The notes beneath the pieces are model-generated. The model had not been told where the DNA came from. It did no database searches and worked only from the letters and a program-made list of their open reading frames with translations. Below are positions 35,906 through 48,300 of a DNA stretch of 64,000 bases, piece by piece. The stretch covers positions 46,467,967-46,531,966 of the forward strand of contig JALGQZ010000009.1 in assembly GCA_023105745.1 (NCBI GenBank), given 5' to 3'. The position numbers and the translations under genes are program-made. Each line of letters starts with the position of its first letter. Within the stretch, counting starts at the first letter, position 1. The stretch is from Austropuccinia psidii (lineage: Eukaryota > Basidiomycota > Pucciniomycetes > Pucciniales > Sphaerophragmiaceae).

Positions 35906-37083
35906 GAGACGCGGCACATGCACATCGCAAAACGCATGGTGCCAGAAAGGTGAATGGACGCACCCATATCAATCAGGACTTTTTTGGATGCGTCCTGCTC
36001 AACGGATTGAACCTGAAATACACGCTTGCAATGGTAGTGAGCGCCCAACCCTTGTTGAAAGTGTTGGTCTGGAGTAGGTGGTCGCATATGACAATAAGGG
36101 GTTGGTGATGGCGGTCAAGGGTTAGGATTTGCCACGCAGTTGGCGCGCCAGTGACCGGCTCTCCTGCAGTGGAAACAGGACGCGCTGAACCTGTTGACCA
36201 GGTGGGTCAGTGGTTGACGCACCTTCCTTGACAAGGGCGCAGGGCGTGCCCTGGGGTAAGACGCTGAAGGCTCCGGCGGATCAGACACACAGTAGACAAA
36301 AGGTGAAGTCTCCCGCATTTGCTTGTCACTCTGTTGTGAGGCATTGATGATTACTTGTCCCACAAAAGTCAAGGTTGGCTTCTTGTTGCCCTTTGACAGG
36401 ATAGCCGCGGTGATCAACTGGTCGAAAGCGGCTTGGTCAAGTGTTGGCGGGGCATGGCAGACGGCCTGTGCAAGCAGCCCCTTGAGTTTGTCGGCCTCAA
36501 CACCCAGCTTCTTGAACATCGCAAAAATACGTCGCAGCAAGAGAATAATACTTGTGTTTGACTTTGAGTTGTCAGAGTTGCTGTCAGTGATTATTTGAAG
36601 AAACTTGCGTACAACCTTCAGCTTGTTAAAACAACTGCCCGGGCAGCAGCGCACTTTGATAGCATCAAAGAAATCCCTGGCCATTACTCGTGAGGGGATA
36701 ACTCCAATGCAGAGTGCAAAGTTGTGAGGGATAGATGCATCAATGAAGTGTGAGATCGCCCGGTTCTCCTGTGGCAATCGACTGTTGAGGAGGGAAGGAG
36801 AATCATCAACCAATGCCTCAGAGTTAAAGGCGATGCTGAGGATGTGCTTGAATGATGAAACCCACTCCAGGAAGTTGAAGCCATCCCCTTGGAGTTTGGG
36901 AAAACGGTCGGTGGCCAAATAGGGCTCTTGCATAAAGCGCTCATAGGCTGAGGTGCTTACATGCAAGAGCTGTTGTAAAGGAGCAACTGGCGGTGGTGGA
37001 GACAATAGTTGCATGCATAGTGATTGGACTTCTGCTGTGTATGTGCTGCATGCTGATTTCAGGGATAACACCTCTGATCTCAA
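35906..37083 (-). pseudogene. Copia-1 gag and start of protease
   Basis: Gag begins around 37,083 (MRSEVLSLKSACSTYTAEV). It shows the UBN2-like capsid region (FLEWVSSFKHILSIAFNSEA) and the zinc knuckle CFHCRRAGHWRANC near 36,165. A TGA at 36,115-36,117 interrupts the frame. The same frame goes on to the protease site KKVLIDMGASIHLSGT (Asp kept) and stops being copia sequence at 35,906, where the solo LTR inserted. Its continuation is at 28,928. The context CCT-TGA fits an Arg CGA codon lost by C-to-T change. Confidence 0.85.
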
Positions 37084-37223
37084 TGAATTTAAGAGTGAAT
37101 AAACCTCCTCGTTGGAGAGAGGTTTAGCGTTGGTGTCATCATCTGCAGCTTTTTTGAATGGGTTGAAACGGACATCTTGAAGGTGGCCTATTGCTGGAGC
37201 TTGGTAGAGGCAGACTTTTAACC

Positions 37224-37456
37224 TATTCAGTTAGGGCCAAATGCAGCAAAGCTTGCTCGCCGTCAGTTTCTAAACCATCACCTCCAATGGTAAGAGGTGA
37301 GGAAAAGAGACTTTGGAGCATTTGGCAAGCCGCTTATAAATTACAACTAGACAGCTGCACCGCACGGGGCGCCCGCATTGTGAACAACTATTTACAGTGA
37401 TGTTTTTCTAGAAGGATTTTTGGTTGACGCGTCACCGCAACGTCCAAACCTCAACC
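37224..37456 (-). repeat. 5' LTR of copia-1
   Basis: About 233 bp, diverged from the partner LTR at 24,378-24,611 but alignable throughout. The edges are approximate. Confidence 0.7.
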
Positions 37457-37882
37457 TGATATAGACTAGTTACAGCACATGATTCATCAGGATAAATGTG
37501 AAACTTAGCCTGTGGAATGTGAGACTTGTTTGGCATTCGATGGGCTTGGCTTCATCCTTCATACGCGCAAAAGACAAATGCTGTCAGAACTCTTCGGACT
37601 CAGCCTTATAATTCTGAAAAGCAAAGGCTGGGCTGCTGGATCATTAGCCAGTTATTGACGCATTGCGTAGAATAATCTATATCTTCATACAAACAAATGA
37701 CTATTACTGCTAGAGGTTTGATCTGAGCATATCTTCGCTTTTTTCGGGTGTTGATTTACGCCCTCTATCCCCTTAATTCCATCTTAAAATATCAAAGCCA
37801 GAGCATGTTTTGATTGATATATCTAAATTCGAAATACTCTCCAGCAAACTCACTCAATCAACGCCTTCAATAACGACCAGCC
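37457..37882 (+). promoter_or_regulatory. Upstream region of the island gene
   Basis: These 426 bases between the copia-1 LTR and the first ATG are not recognisably repetitive. They must contain the promoter unless the LTR supplies it. No clear TATA box at a fixed distance is visible. A pyrimidine-rich CTCTCC followed by CAAACTCACTCAATCAACG just before the ATG looks like a fungal transcription-start context. Confidence 0.3.
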
Positions 37883-39833
37883 ATGCACGCTGTTCGGCTT
37901 TTTATTGTCACCAATTTCTTGATCATCAAGCTTCCTCAAACTCTGGCCCCTGAGCTTCCCATTGGAGTTCTTCCTGAAGCAGGTCAGACTCTTCCATCTT
38001 TTCGTCTTTGGATTTTGATACAAAAAGATGAATCTAATTTCTATACTTGAAAGCAACCAGGTGATGTCACATTAAACCAGCTTCCTTCAGCATCGGAAAG
38101 ACTCTACAAAGACGGTAAGAACAGTGCCCCGAGAAACTCCTACTCTACGACGTTTCAGAAATGCTAATATGAATAAAAACACATGCCTTTTTTTCTAAAC
38201 GTGGCTACTTTGCCGACAAATCAAGACACTCAACTTGTTGGTATGCCTCTCGGCGCATACAATGCTGCTCATAAGAAAGATTTAGGCTTTCACTCGACCG
38301 TGTATGGTTTCTCACGTAAGCATTGGTCTGCGTGAGTTCTTGTCTTTGGAATTAGATACTCAATGAGGTTGTTAAGTTATTTTTAGCCGTAGCATTGAAC
38401 CAAGGTTGCAAGGATATTCAAGCAAACATCTTGAATCTTCGAAGCCGCTTAACTCGTGGAGGGTCTTTGCCAGAGGAGAGCTCAGGGGAATTGGTTTCAA
38501 CGCTGGAGAAATTTCTCGTCTTCATTCAAAATTTACGTGATGAAAAAGTGGAAAATTGGAAAAGTTTTCTCTTTGAACATGAAAAGAATAACTCGCTTCA
38601 TCAAACCAGCACAGTCGATTCTGCGTCTCTATTCGTAAACAAAGCTCCCAGAGCAAGTGAAATTTTCGTTAGAAACAGTCTTCAAGAAAAGCTCTATATC
38701 TCAAACAAAGGACGCCTAGGAGAAAACGTCAAAAATATCGATCCGCTAAGGCCAACTTCCTCGTTTTCCACAGGGAAAAGGAAAACTTCAATGAGGGGTG
38801 AAGCAATTGTCCAGAACAGGCCTCCCCCAGCTAAAAAAGCTCGCCTTGAAGGTGGTCTAAGAACAAACACTCTGGATGACACTTTACCATTGGTGATTTC
38901 AGACCTTATAAAGGAAAAAGTTTTCAACCTTCGAGATTTTCTTGAAGATGTGCGAAAGTTTCTTGAAAACTTGAATACCTTGAAAATTGAACTCGAAGCC
39001 AACTCTCAAGACCAACTCATTACTTGCTTGGCATCCGAAGCCATCGTATATCAAGCACTCGGTTATCTGAAAAATTTCGGCCTCATTACATCTGATGACT
39101 TTGTAAATTTTCATAGAAACGACAAAAGTTTGATGTGTATTTCGGAGCTTTCTGAAAACTGTCCACATGGAGTCCCCTTCCACAAAATTTATTCACACAA
39201 CCGCAAAAAACTAACAAAATGGCGCAATGGTGAGTTTGAAAATAGAAAAAGATCCAAAAGAAACCTCTTTATTTGATTCATTAATATTCTCGTTTATGGA
39301 TTTTTTTTGGGTGGTGAGATTCTAACCAGGTAAAAAAGAGGCAAATAATATATGAAAGCATGAGAATAAGCTACTTTCAATGGTACCTTCTCCTAACCCA
39401 CAGGTATCACCAAAGCAATGAGCCGGACTTCATAGAAAGGTTCTTTACTCAACCCGGCTTAGTCACGAGAATGCTGAAAGCACCAGCCAATCCGGAGGCC
39501 GAAAAGGACCAACATACAGAGCAAATTGTTACTCTTATAGAGCTCTGTGAGCGAGAAGCCAGCCTATTTCAGGATCGTGATGATTGGCTTAGGGGGAGAA
39601 GAGGACTTCACGCAGCGCCGTATTATTTAGGAATGGAAGAACTCCATCGGGTGCACTTTGAAGTTTTATTCTTTCTTCTAGCTTTTGAAAAGCACTGGAG
39701 GCATGTAGTTCGCTTTCACACCAGGTTCCGTCCCTCTGTATTTAATGAAAATTTGCCACTCGTAGCCTTGCTCCGAGAAGATAACAAATACAGACCTTGG
39801 ATTAGGAAAAGTCGTAATCGAATGAGAAAATAG
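37883..39833 (+). CDS. Multi-exon, non-transposon gene: putative secreted protein with nuclear localisation signals
   Basis: Exons read from the sequence: 37,883-37,982, 38,061-38,114, 38,286-38,315 and 38,387-39,229, all joined in frame by GT-AG introns of 78, 171 and 71 bp. A last coding block lies at about 39,404-39,833. The N-terminus MHAVRLFIVTNFLIIKLPQT has a hydrophobic core and could be a signal peptide. The body is charged and helical (LVSTLEKFLVFIQNLRDE), with basic clusters GKRK (about residues 191-194) and PAKKAR (about 209-214) that resemble nuclear localisation signals. The last block (YHQSNEPDFIERFF to RNRMRK) is clearly protein-like. The obvious splice 39,230-39,403 gives the wrong phase, so a small exon, another donor or a frameshift must exist. 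I do not recognise the family. It is bounded by LTRs on both sides and could be an effector candidate, an inference only. Confidence 0.65.
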
Positions 39834-40272
39834 ACCCATTCGTCATGAATACAATATGAAGACTAACTGTGTAGACGCATGATTGTCATTGCAGTGTTGC
39901 CCACCGGGTCTTATATAGTGGCAGTGGGCGTTGGGCTTGTGGTGCCACTCGAGGGTTGATTAGGGCTGTGATATCCCCCTGCTTGACTGAGAAACTATAC
40001 ATCATACCTTTTTTTAACTTTCTTTGTATGGAGTTGGTTTCTTTTCATTTATGTATTTTTCCTGGACCATATTCTAGAACTGCCCAGATTGTCCACTTGG
40101 GCAGGGAGCCGGGGGAGTTCATCACCCCAGTTTTTTCTCATCCTCCTTCCTATTTATTTTTCTTACTTTTTTCCCTATCATTTTCTCTCTCTGTTGTTCT
40201 TATTTCTCATCATTCTTCTATTTCTCTTGCTTTGAAATGATCCAGATGTCCTTTATATTATAAATGTTCATT
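39834..40272. other. Downstream flank of the island gene
   Basis: No gene and no clear repeat. It contains the pyrimidine-rich run TTTTTTCTCATCCTCCTTCC at about 40,131-40,151. It ends at the LTR edge at 40,273. Confidence 0.4.
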
Positions 40273-41698
40273 TGTCACAGGGGCTCTTGTGGAAGACAAG
40301 AGTGGGCTGGCACTCAGCAATCAGGGAGCTCACTTGGAATATTCCAAAGAACAAAGAAAATAAAATAAAAGAAATTAATTTCTCTAAGAAATATGCAAGT
40401 ACATAAATGAGATGCAATAAGAGAAATAAGAAGCCAAATGGCCAAAGAGCCAACCAAGTATGTCCTCAATGACTGTTTCAACCTTCCAAAATGAACAATG
40501 GAATTAGTAAGGATATGACCACCAAATATCTATTGACAGGCAAAGAAAGAAAAAAGAAAGAGGTGCTAAATGACTGACTTGATAATATCAGTATTCACTT
40601 AACCAAAAAGGTAAGATAAATAAAGATAAAATAAAATCAAAATATATTAATTAACTAGGGGAAAACCCCCCAGGGTCAAAGGAGGCTGGTATATGTGAAA
40701 GGTTGAGAGCTTGACTCTATCAGGCTGGCGGCTGGTCTGTATTGAAAACTGGAATGAACTGGGTTAAATGATATTCCCATGCTGTATGATTGAAATACAG
40801 GTCTTTATGAATTCAGACTGTATTGAAGAATGTGGTTGCCAAGGTGGATTGATGGAGCATTGGAACTTGGAAAGTTGTTTTTGGAACTGCTTCTTGAATA
40901 TCCCTTGAGAATGAATTGCCAGTATTCCCTTGGAGAAATACTGTGAATGAGAATAACAAATTATTACTTGATGGAGTCATTGGTATTTGAGATTGACACT
41001 GGTCCTTGAGCCTTAATGAATCCTCTGGATGATGTGACTTGATGACCTGATGAAAAGTTGAAATAAGCATTTAATATTGGCACCATTGGATTTCTGGTGA
41101 AAAAAGATGCATAATGGTGTATAAAACCATTTATGGCAATCTTGGTTATTAAGGGCTGGAAATAGCCAAAGGTCTTTTGGAAGGATGCCAGGGGGATATA
41201 GCTGAAAAATTGGTTTTGATGGCTTCAGAGGTGACAAAGTGGTTTTTGGGTATTTTGACCAAATACAACTTTAAACCTGTATTTGCACAAAGTGCACAAG
41301 AATGTGCAAAACTGGCAATTAAGCTCCAAATGGCCTAATATAGCCATTTGGACAGACTTCCCATATTACATGGGAAAATGGCATAAATGGATGAATACAG
41401 AAAAATGCCAAAATCTGTATTCAAAGCTTAAAAAGCCAAATACAGGCTATTGGGCTTTATTTTCCCTGTTGACTATAAAATACAAAAGACTTTCCAAAAT
41501 CAAAACCTGGCCAGGACAGGCCTGATGATGATGAGGGGGGAAAGTTGGCCCCAGATAGTGAAATGGCCATAAAAGGACAGAAAAGATGAAATGGCCAATT
41601 TGGCCAAGGATTATGGATATGGCCAAATTACCATAAGCTGGATATGGCATGGGTATCCCATATGGAGGTCCAAGAGGTGAATTGCCATGGTTGTGACA
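40273..41698 (-). repeat. 3' LTR of gypsy-3 (1426 bp)
   Basis: Edges TGTCACAGGGG and GGTTGTGACA. The sequence CCCCCCACCTT directly after it is the minus-strand purine tract (AAGGTGGGGGG), which fixes the element orientation as minus. Confidence 0.85.
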
Positions 41699-42211
41699 AT
41701 ACCCCCCACCTTGAAATGGTGAGGTCCTGAGCACCAATACAAGGTGAAAACCTTTGAGGCTAATGGAAAGAGTTTTGTGAAAGCAATTATGACTAGTTCT
41801 TTTGAGAAATAATAATTGATACTGATATTAAAATTTAGGCATATGATGTGGGACTTGCTTGATCTTCTTTTGACATTTGCTCCATGATTGATAATGAATA
41901 AAAATAAATGATGATCTTTTATATGAATTTTCAAGTGATAAAAGAAAAATTTAAAAAAGAAATAAAAATAAAAAATGAAGGAGTGAAAGTGAAAATAGGA
42001 AAAGAAAAAGAGAAAAATAACAAGAAATTACTCTTGAGGAGGTTCCAATCTTCATCACAGAGGTTGATAATTGATTTTGAAATTGGAAAAGGACCTGGAA
42101 AGAAAAATTTGATTCCAGGTGCTCAAAAACTGGCCAAGGTGATTTTTTGACAGATTGTAGACCCCTCAGGGAAGTGCACACAAAGAGAGTAGCTTATCTT
42201 TGGTAGTTACC
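41699..42211 (-). repeat. Gypsy-3 3' untranslated part, first copy of a direct duplication
   Basis: About 513 bp, matching 44,587-45,105 at more than 90% by eye (CCCCCCACCTTGAAATGGTG at both starts). There is no gene. It stops at the edge of the LTR at 42,212. Confidence 0.8.
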
Positions 42212-44108
42212 TATAAGGTTTGACTATGAAACAATAAGTGAAAATTACTAATATTTTAATTATTGTACTATTAATGTCCTTATAAATAAAATAAATAAGA
42301 TAAAAAATAATTATAATAATAAAGAATTATTATAATTATGGTGCAAAAATAATTATATTATTAAATAAATATATTAATAGAAGATAATTAATATATTTAA
42401 AAGCACTTTATTATTGTTACCAACAAATAATAAAGGTGTAGAAAATTGTTTCTTATTAATAAAAACAATTAATAACAATAATATTACTAATATTAAAGTT
42501 ATAAATTAATATAAATACTATTTATATTAATTAAAGAATTATTAAAGTAATAATACAGAGGAAATAATAATTTTGAATTATTTTAAGCCAAATAATATAA
42601 ATAAAACTTATTTAAATTGTATTTACAATAAAAATTAAGAGAAATTACAATTTATTTTGATTTTATGTGGATTTGATGTTTTTAAGAGAATTTCAAACAA
42701 AACAGTTAAATCATTGAAGTAATCACATCAAGAATGATGATTATACTAAGGATAATTTTTGATATTTAATAATATAAGAGCTGTATATATAAAGAATAAA
42801 GAAATTACCTTTTTGTTTTAATTTTTTAGTGTTTCGTAAGCGTCTGAGGGGAAAATAGAGTAAAAAGAGCTCTATTTATAGTAAATACCTCCCTTCTAGA
42901 GTCCAGAAGGCTTCTAGTAGACGTGTAATGATGCTTTCTACTAGAATTGATCAATCTTCTAAGTTTTAGTGATGATTAAATCATGATCAAACCATCTCAC
43001 CTCATTATTACGCCATTATTTAGAGTTATCGCTGTAACTCTACGTTTGATCATGTCATAGGCTTGGAAGAAGCCTAAAATTTGTGGATTTTATTAGTATT
43101 AATCATAATCTAATAGTATTCATCAGTTTTATCACTTATATGACTGTTAAACTGAAAAAAAGATTACAGTGAGTGATCATAAATGATCAAATTTAAGCTT
43201 AAACTTTGATCATTGATAACTTTTAAGTTATAAGCACTATAGCTATTCTGGGAGTGGATTCTGATAGTGTGGCATGTCCGTATTCAACTTCCAAGAGAAT
43301 TTTATTACATCATCAAAACTCTATTTTTGTTGATTTTTCTTGTAACTCATCTTTTCTGTCAAAATTTAATATTTTAAACTTCAAGCCATGATTTCAAGGG
43401 GTTATACTTTGAATATTTTAATAAAAATGAAATCATTATTCACGAATGAACTAGTAGAATTTAACGGTCTACTTATTTTTAAGTTTGGACCACTTTTACA
43501 ACAAAGTGGTCAACAGCTCTATTGATTTTATTCAATAATCCATTACAAGTTTTAGCCTTGTTTATAGCTTGTGAAATAAAGCTCATATCTGTTTCCCTAC
43601 AGTAGCTACATGGTGAATTTATTTTTGGTTTATCTCTCTATCTTGTATATTTCAAGAGATATTAGCTAAAAACCATGAATATATGCATTGGACAAAAACG
43701 TGCATATATTCAGCTTAACTCCTTAAGTATTGACTTTAGAGATTAGCTTTATGATTTTTTTATGTGCAGAATTTTCTGGAGAATCTAATGGTACAATTTA
43801 CTTCAAATTTTTTTTAAATGGTTTCTGAGATAAATGAGGTTCTGTACCTTTTTTAAGGTATTATTACTTATACTTCAGTAATTATTGACCTTTCAGATGT
43901 GCCATAAAAATGAAATATGTGTATTTTACCATGGGAGTCTAATGGTGTGATTTATTTAACATGTTTTTCATTAGATTCTGCTTCAATATAGATTTTGTAC
44001 TTATTTATGGTATTTTACTAATTTTTGAGATAATTATCATAAGTATAATTATTACAAAAATTTTGCTGTGACCTTTTTGGATATGAGGTCATATCTCAAA
44101 GGCTCACA
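42212..44108 (-). repeat. Gypsy-1-type LTR with unmatched flanks
   Basis: A 1897-bp LTR from TATAAGGTTTG (first bases mutated from TGTAAGG) to AGGCTCACA. The flanks TTACC (left) and GGGAT (right) do not form a target duplication. The DNA left and right of it belongs to two different points of the gypsy-3 structure. There is no gene. Confidence 0.85.
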
Positions 44109-44586
44109 GGGATATAGCTGAAAAATTGGTTTTGGTGGCTTCAGAGGTGACAAAGTGGTTTTTGGGTATTTTGGCCAAATACAACTTTAAACCTGTATTT
44201 GCACAAAGTGCACAAAATGCGCAATACTGGCAATTAAGCTCCAAATGGCCTAATATAGCCCTTTGGAAATATTTCCCATATTACATGGGAAAACGGCATA
44301 AATGGCTGAATACAGAAAAATGCCAAAATCTGTATTTAAATCTTAAAAAGCCAAATACAGGCTATTGGGCCGATTTTCCCTGTTGACTGGAAAATACAGA
44401 AGACTTCCCAAAAACAAAAACTGGCCAGGAAAGGCCTGATGATGATGAGGGGGGAAAGCTAGCCCCAGATAGTGAAATTTCCATAGAAGGCCAGAAAAGA
44501 TGAAATGGACAATTTGGCCAAGGATTAGGGATATGGCATGGTTATGCCATATGGAGGTCCAAGAGGTGAATTGCCATGGTTGTGAA
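44109..44586 (-). repeat. Partial second copy of the gypsy-3 3' LTR
   Basis: Starts GGGATATAGCTGAAAAATTG, which equals about 41,193 onward in the full LTR, and ends GCCATGGTTGTGA with a mutated TGAAA in place of TGACA. The left two-thirds of the LTR is missing. Confidence 0.8.
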
Positions 44587-45386
44587 AATACCCCCCACCT
44601 TGAAATGGTGAGCTCCTGAGCACCAATACAAGGTGAATCCTTTTGAGGCTAATGGAAAGAGTTTTGAGAAAGGGATTATGAGGAGTTCTTTTGAGAAATA
44701 AAAATTGATACTGATATTAAAATGTTGACATATGATGTGGGACTTTCTTGATATTCATTTGACATTTGCTCCATGAATGATAATGAATAAAAAGGAATGA
44801 TGATTTTTTGACATGAATTTTGAAGTGATAAAAGAAAAATTTAAAATAATAGTAAAAATAAAAAATGAAGGAGTGAAAATGAAAATAGGAAAGGAACAAG
44901 AGAAAAATGACAAGAAATTACTGTTGAGGAGGTTCCAATCTTCATCGCAGAGTTTAATAATTGATTTTGAAATTGGCAAAGGACCTGGAAAGAAAAATTT
45001 GATTCCAGGTGCTCAAAAAATGGCCAAGGTGATTTTTTGACAGATTGTAGACCTCTCAGGGAAGTTCACACCAGGATAGGAAGTTACCTTTGGTAGTTAC
45101 CACTCCCGCCAGTGCCATAAAATTAAAGAATTGTTTAATGAATGAATTGGAAAGGGTACACACTTGGAAAAGAATTAATAAAAAGCATGGTCCATTTTCC
45201 CAGGTGAAAATTGCCATAATTTTTGAAATGAGGTTGAAAGCCTTGACAAAGATCTGTGTCAAAGAATTGCAGAATTCTCACAGAGTGGCCAAGGTGATTC
45301 TTACAACAAAAAGAGTAGAATTCCTTTAAGGGCGCATACCAGGAATGGGACTTAATTTTGGTGATTCCTTTCCCCACTAAGAACCA
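44587..45386 (-). other. Gypsy-3 3' untranslated region, second copy and remainder
   Basis: The first 520 bp duplicate 41,699-42,211. The rest is the normal untranslated region with two TGGCCAAGGTGATT-type repeats, similar to 13,392-13,801. There is no gene. Confidence 0.6.
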
Positions 45387-48300
45387 TTAATAACCAAGCT
45401 CTTGAAGAATTGGGTCCTGGCTTGTCAGGCTATAAAGAATGAAAATCCTTGACAGGTTCTGGACAATTCTTGAGGTTTTCAGTAGGTTCCCAAGTGGATC
45501 TTTCTGAGTCTGGACTGAAACCTTTCCATTCCACCAAATACCATAATTTACCTCTCTTGAGCTATGGGTCCAGTATTTGAGAGACTTCCCATTCCTCTTG
45601 TTCTTCAATGATAATTGGAGGAGGGGGTTCTTTATGCCTATTTGGGATTGTTTATATCTTGACTGGTTCAAGGAGGGAAATAGGGAAGACTGGGTGGATG
45701 GACTTTCATTAAGTTGGGAGCTTAAGATGGTAAGCATGAGTACTGACTTTCCTAAACCTTTGAAAAGGACCCAACCATCATTCAGAAAGTTTTTTGGTGG
45801 GTCTAGTTGATTTGATATACTTGGAAGAAAGACATTAAATTTCACCAGGATTGAAAACAGGTGGACTTGCTCTACTTTTATCTACATAACTCTTAAACCT
45901 GTTTATGGTAACTTCAAGTTCTCTCTTGTAATATTTCTGTAATGATTTGATTTTTGTTGATAAATTTCCAACAAGAGTATCTTGAGTAATGTGAACTGAG
46001 TCAAATTGTGGATCTCTTCCATAAACAGTGAAAAAAGGTAATTGTTTTTGTAAGATGTGTCTATGAAACTGTTCATAATATTACTATTAATCAACAGTAC
46101 TATGACTGTTGTTATGAAATATAATAATAAAATTATTATAACCACAATTAAATAATTAATTAAGTAATTTGTTATTTTACTTGTAATACACTACTAGTGA
46201 TTATAGAAGTATGTAGTAATTGTCTACAAGAATCAATTACAAAAAGTATTTAATAATAAAACTTCTTTATTGAAATTATAGAATTATTTTAATATATAAT
46301 TATCTTTTGAAAAAATAATTATGAGAATAATTATTGAAGAAAACTATTACTAGAGAAAAAAGGTTTCAGAAGTAATAAGAAATCACTCACTAATACTTCA
46401 ATGAACCTTAGAAAGTGATTGGTAGAGAGATTTGACATATAATTGTGGATTAAAAGAATCAAATTTGATTTATAACAACATTACAACAATATATAGTCAA
46501 TTTAGATGATTTCACGTCTTTCTTATTGATTCTGAAATATTTAAAACAATTGAGAAAAGATTTAACTAATACTTACTTGTTGGGAATAATGGTATAATTG
46601 GATAATAAGATGATTTGGAAAAAGCAGCAAGAGGAGGCCTCTTTTAAGTCAAAGACAGCTCACAGAGGCATTCCATGGAGCAAACTGAAAAACCAGTGAG
46701 TGAGAAAACAATAATTTTTTTTGATTAATGATTGCATCATATGTTGTCATGTAAGATTATCATAATTACTTAATTGATGCTTTTATGTGACTACCAACCC
46801 AAATATGGTTGAGAATAAAAGGAGTAACAACTGTAAATCATATTTTATTTCAAGATAAACATTAACTCTTTAAGTTTATCAATTTTATTGGAAATTTCAT
46901 AACAGGTTGTATTTTCTGTGAATTTTTTAAGATTCAGCATTTCACATGAAATTATCAAAAATGGACTGTAAGTAAGCCTTTGAATTTTACCTATGAAACT
47001 GTAATTCTTTTTATGTTTCTTCATGGAAAATACTGTTCTCCATTAGTACTGAAGGTTTCACAAGGATTAATTAAGAATTGTATTTTTAATGAATTTTTAA
47101 AGCTTTTACCTCATCTCTATGTGAAATTGCAAGTAACATTATATGGCAGATTGCTAGGAGATAGCTCAATGGATATTAGTCCAAAAATGGTTTTAATTAA
47201 TATTTTAATGTTTATCCATGGAACATTATTAGTAATTGACATGGTTACAGGAGTCTGAGTTGGTCTTTACCTCTCTGTCACATCAAAATAGTAGCTTATT
47301 TGCAATTGTTTTATGATTTAATGAGATTTTAACTTGGTAACTAGGTTCCCAAAAAGGTTTTAGTATAATAATTGGGCCAAGATCAACCATGGATCCAAGC
47401 TTTAGAGCTATACATGCCCCAGAGGCCTCAGAAGCTGGGTACCCTGGCTCTCTTTGATGTCTGTTGTCCCCCTTAGCTATTTTCATGTCGAAAATAGAAT
47501 TTCAGGTTGAGACTGATATCCACCATGGGTGTATCAAAGCTGTATGTAAGAATACCATAATATTAAGTGCCAAAAACATGCATTAAGCTATTCTTAGTGT
47601 ATATGTAACATGGGATTCCTCACATTCCCATTATTTTGGCATGAAATTGAGAAAAACAATAATTTTCACAATTCTTTTATGGGGTATTGAAGTATTTTCC
47701 ATATTACCATCTCTTGGAGTTAATTTAAGATTATTTCCTATATGGAGTTAACCTAGGTGGATGTTTGTGTAGAATCCAACTCTGGCCTTGAATCCTTGGA
47801 TTTACTTACTCACAAAAACGTTATTTCTCTACCCTGAAATAAAAAATGATGAATTTTCAATATATGCATGAGTTAAGGGTTATGAATAGTTCAGAATATA
47901 TTTTTAAAGATAGTTGTGGCCTTTTTGGGTATTTAAAATATACCTCAAGGCTCACAGCTTTGTTAAATAGTGGTCAGAGTCATTGTAGGCAAATTCAGAC
48001 AGAGGGAGCCAGGTGTTCCAATAATTCTGATGATAACTTACATACAGCCAAAGGTACTGTTCTAGTATATCATTTACTCTCTCTGTTTGTCCATCAGTTT
48101 CTGGATGGTAAGCAGTTGACAGATCTCTTGAAATCTTGAGCTGCTGACAAGTATTGGTCCAAAAAGAAGAAACAAAAAGAGAACCTCTATCACTAACAAT
48201 TATTGAAGGAAGGCTATTGTTTGAGAAACTATTCTTGATGAATAAATAGGCCAAATCCAGCTAGGTTATTGAAGACATTTTTGGAATAAGAACTTCCATT

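Larger units (their letters stand above)
24378..37456 (-). mobile_element. Copia-1: minus-strand Ty1/copia element split by two LTR insertions
   Basis: Read on the minus strand: 5' LTR (37,456 to about 37,224), gag with zinc knuckle, protease start, a gypsy-1-type solo LTR, protease end, integrase, a gypsy-2-type solo LTR, RT, RNase H, purine tract, and 3' LTR (24,611 to about 24,378). Removing the insertions and one copy of each duplication restores the reading order. For example SGP/LSQEWRKA joins in frame across 27,509/26,078. Nonsense codons, frameshifts and two catalytic Asp-to-Asn changes show it is inactive. Confidence 0.9.

Noticed and set aside
45577..45810. Plus-strand frame opposite the gypsy-3 tail
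   Set aside because: It is antisense to the chromodomain region and has no independent support.
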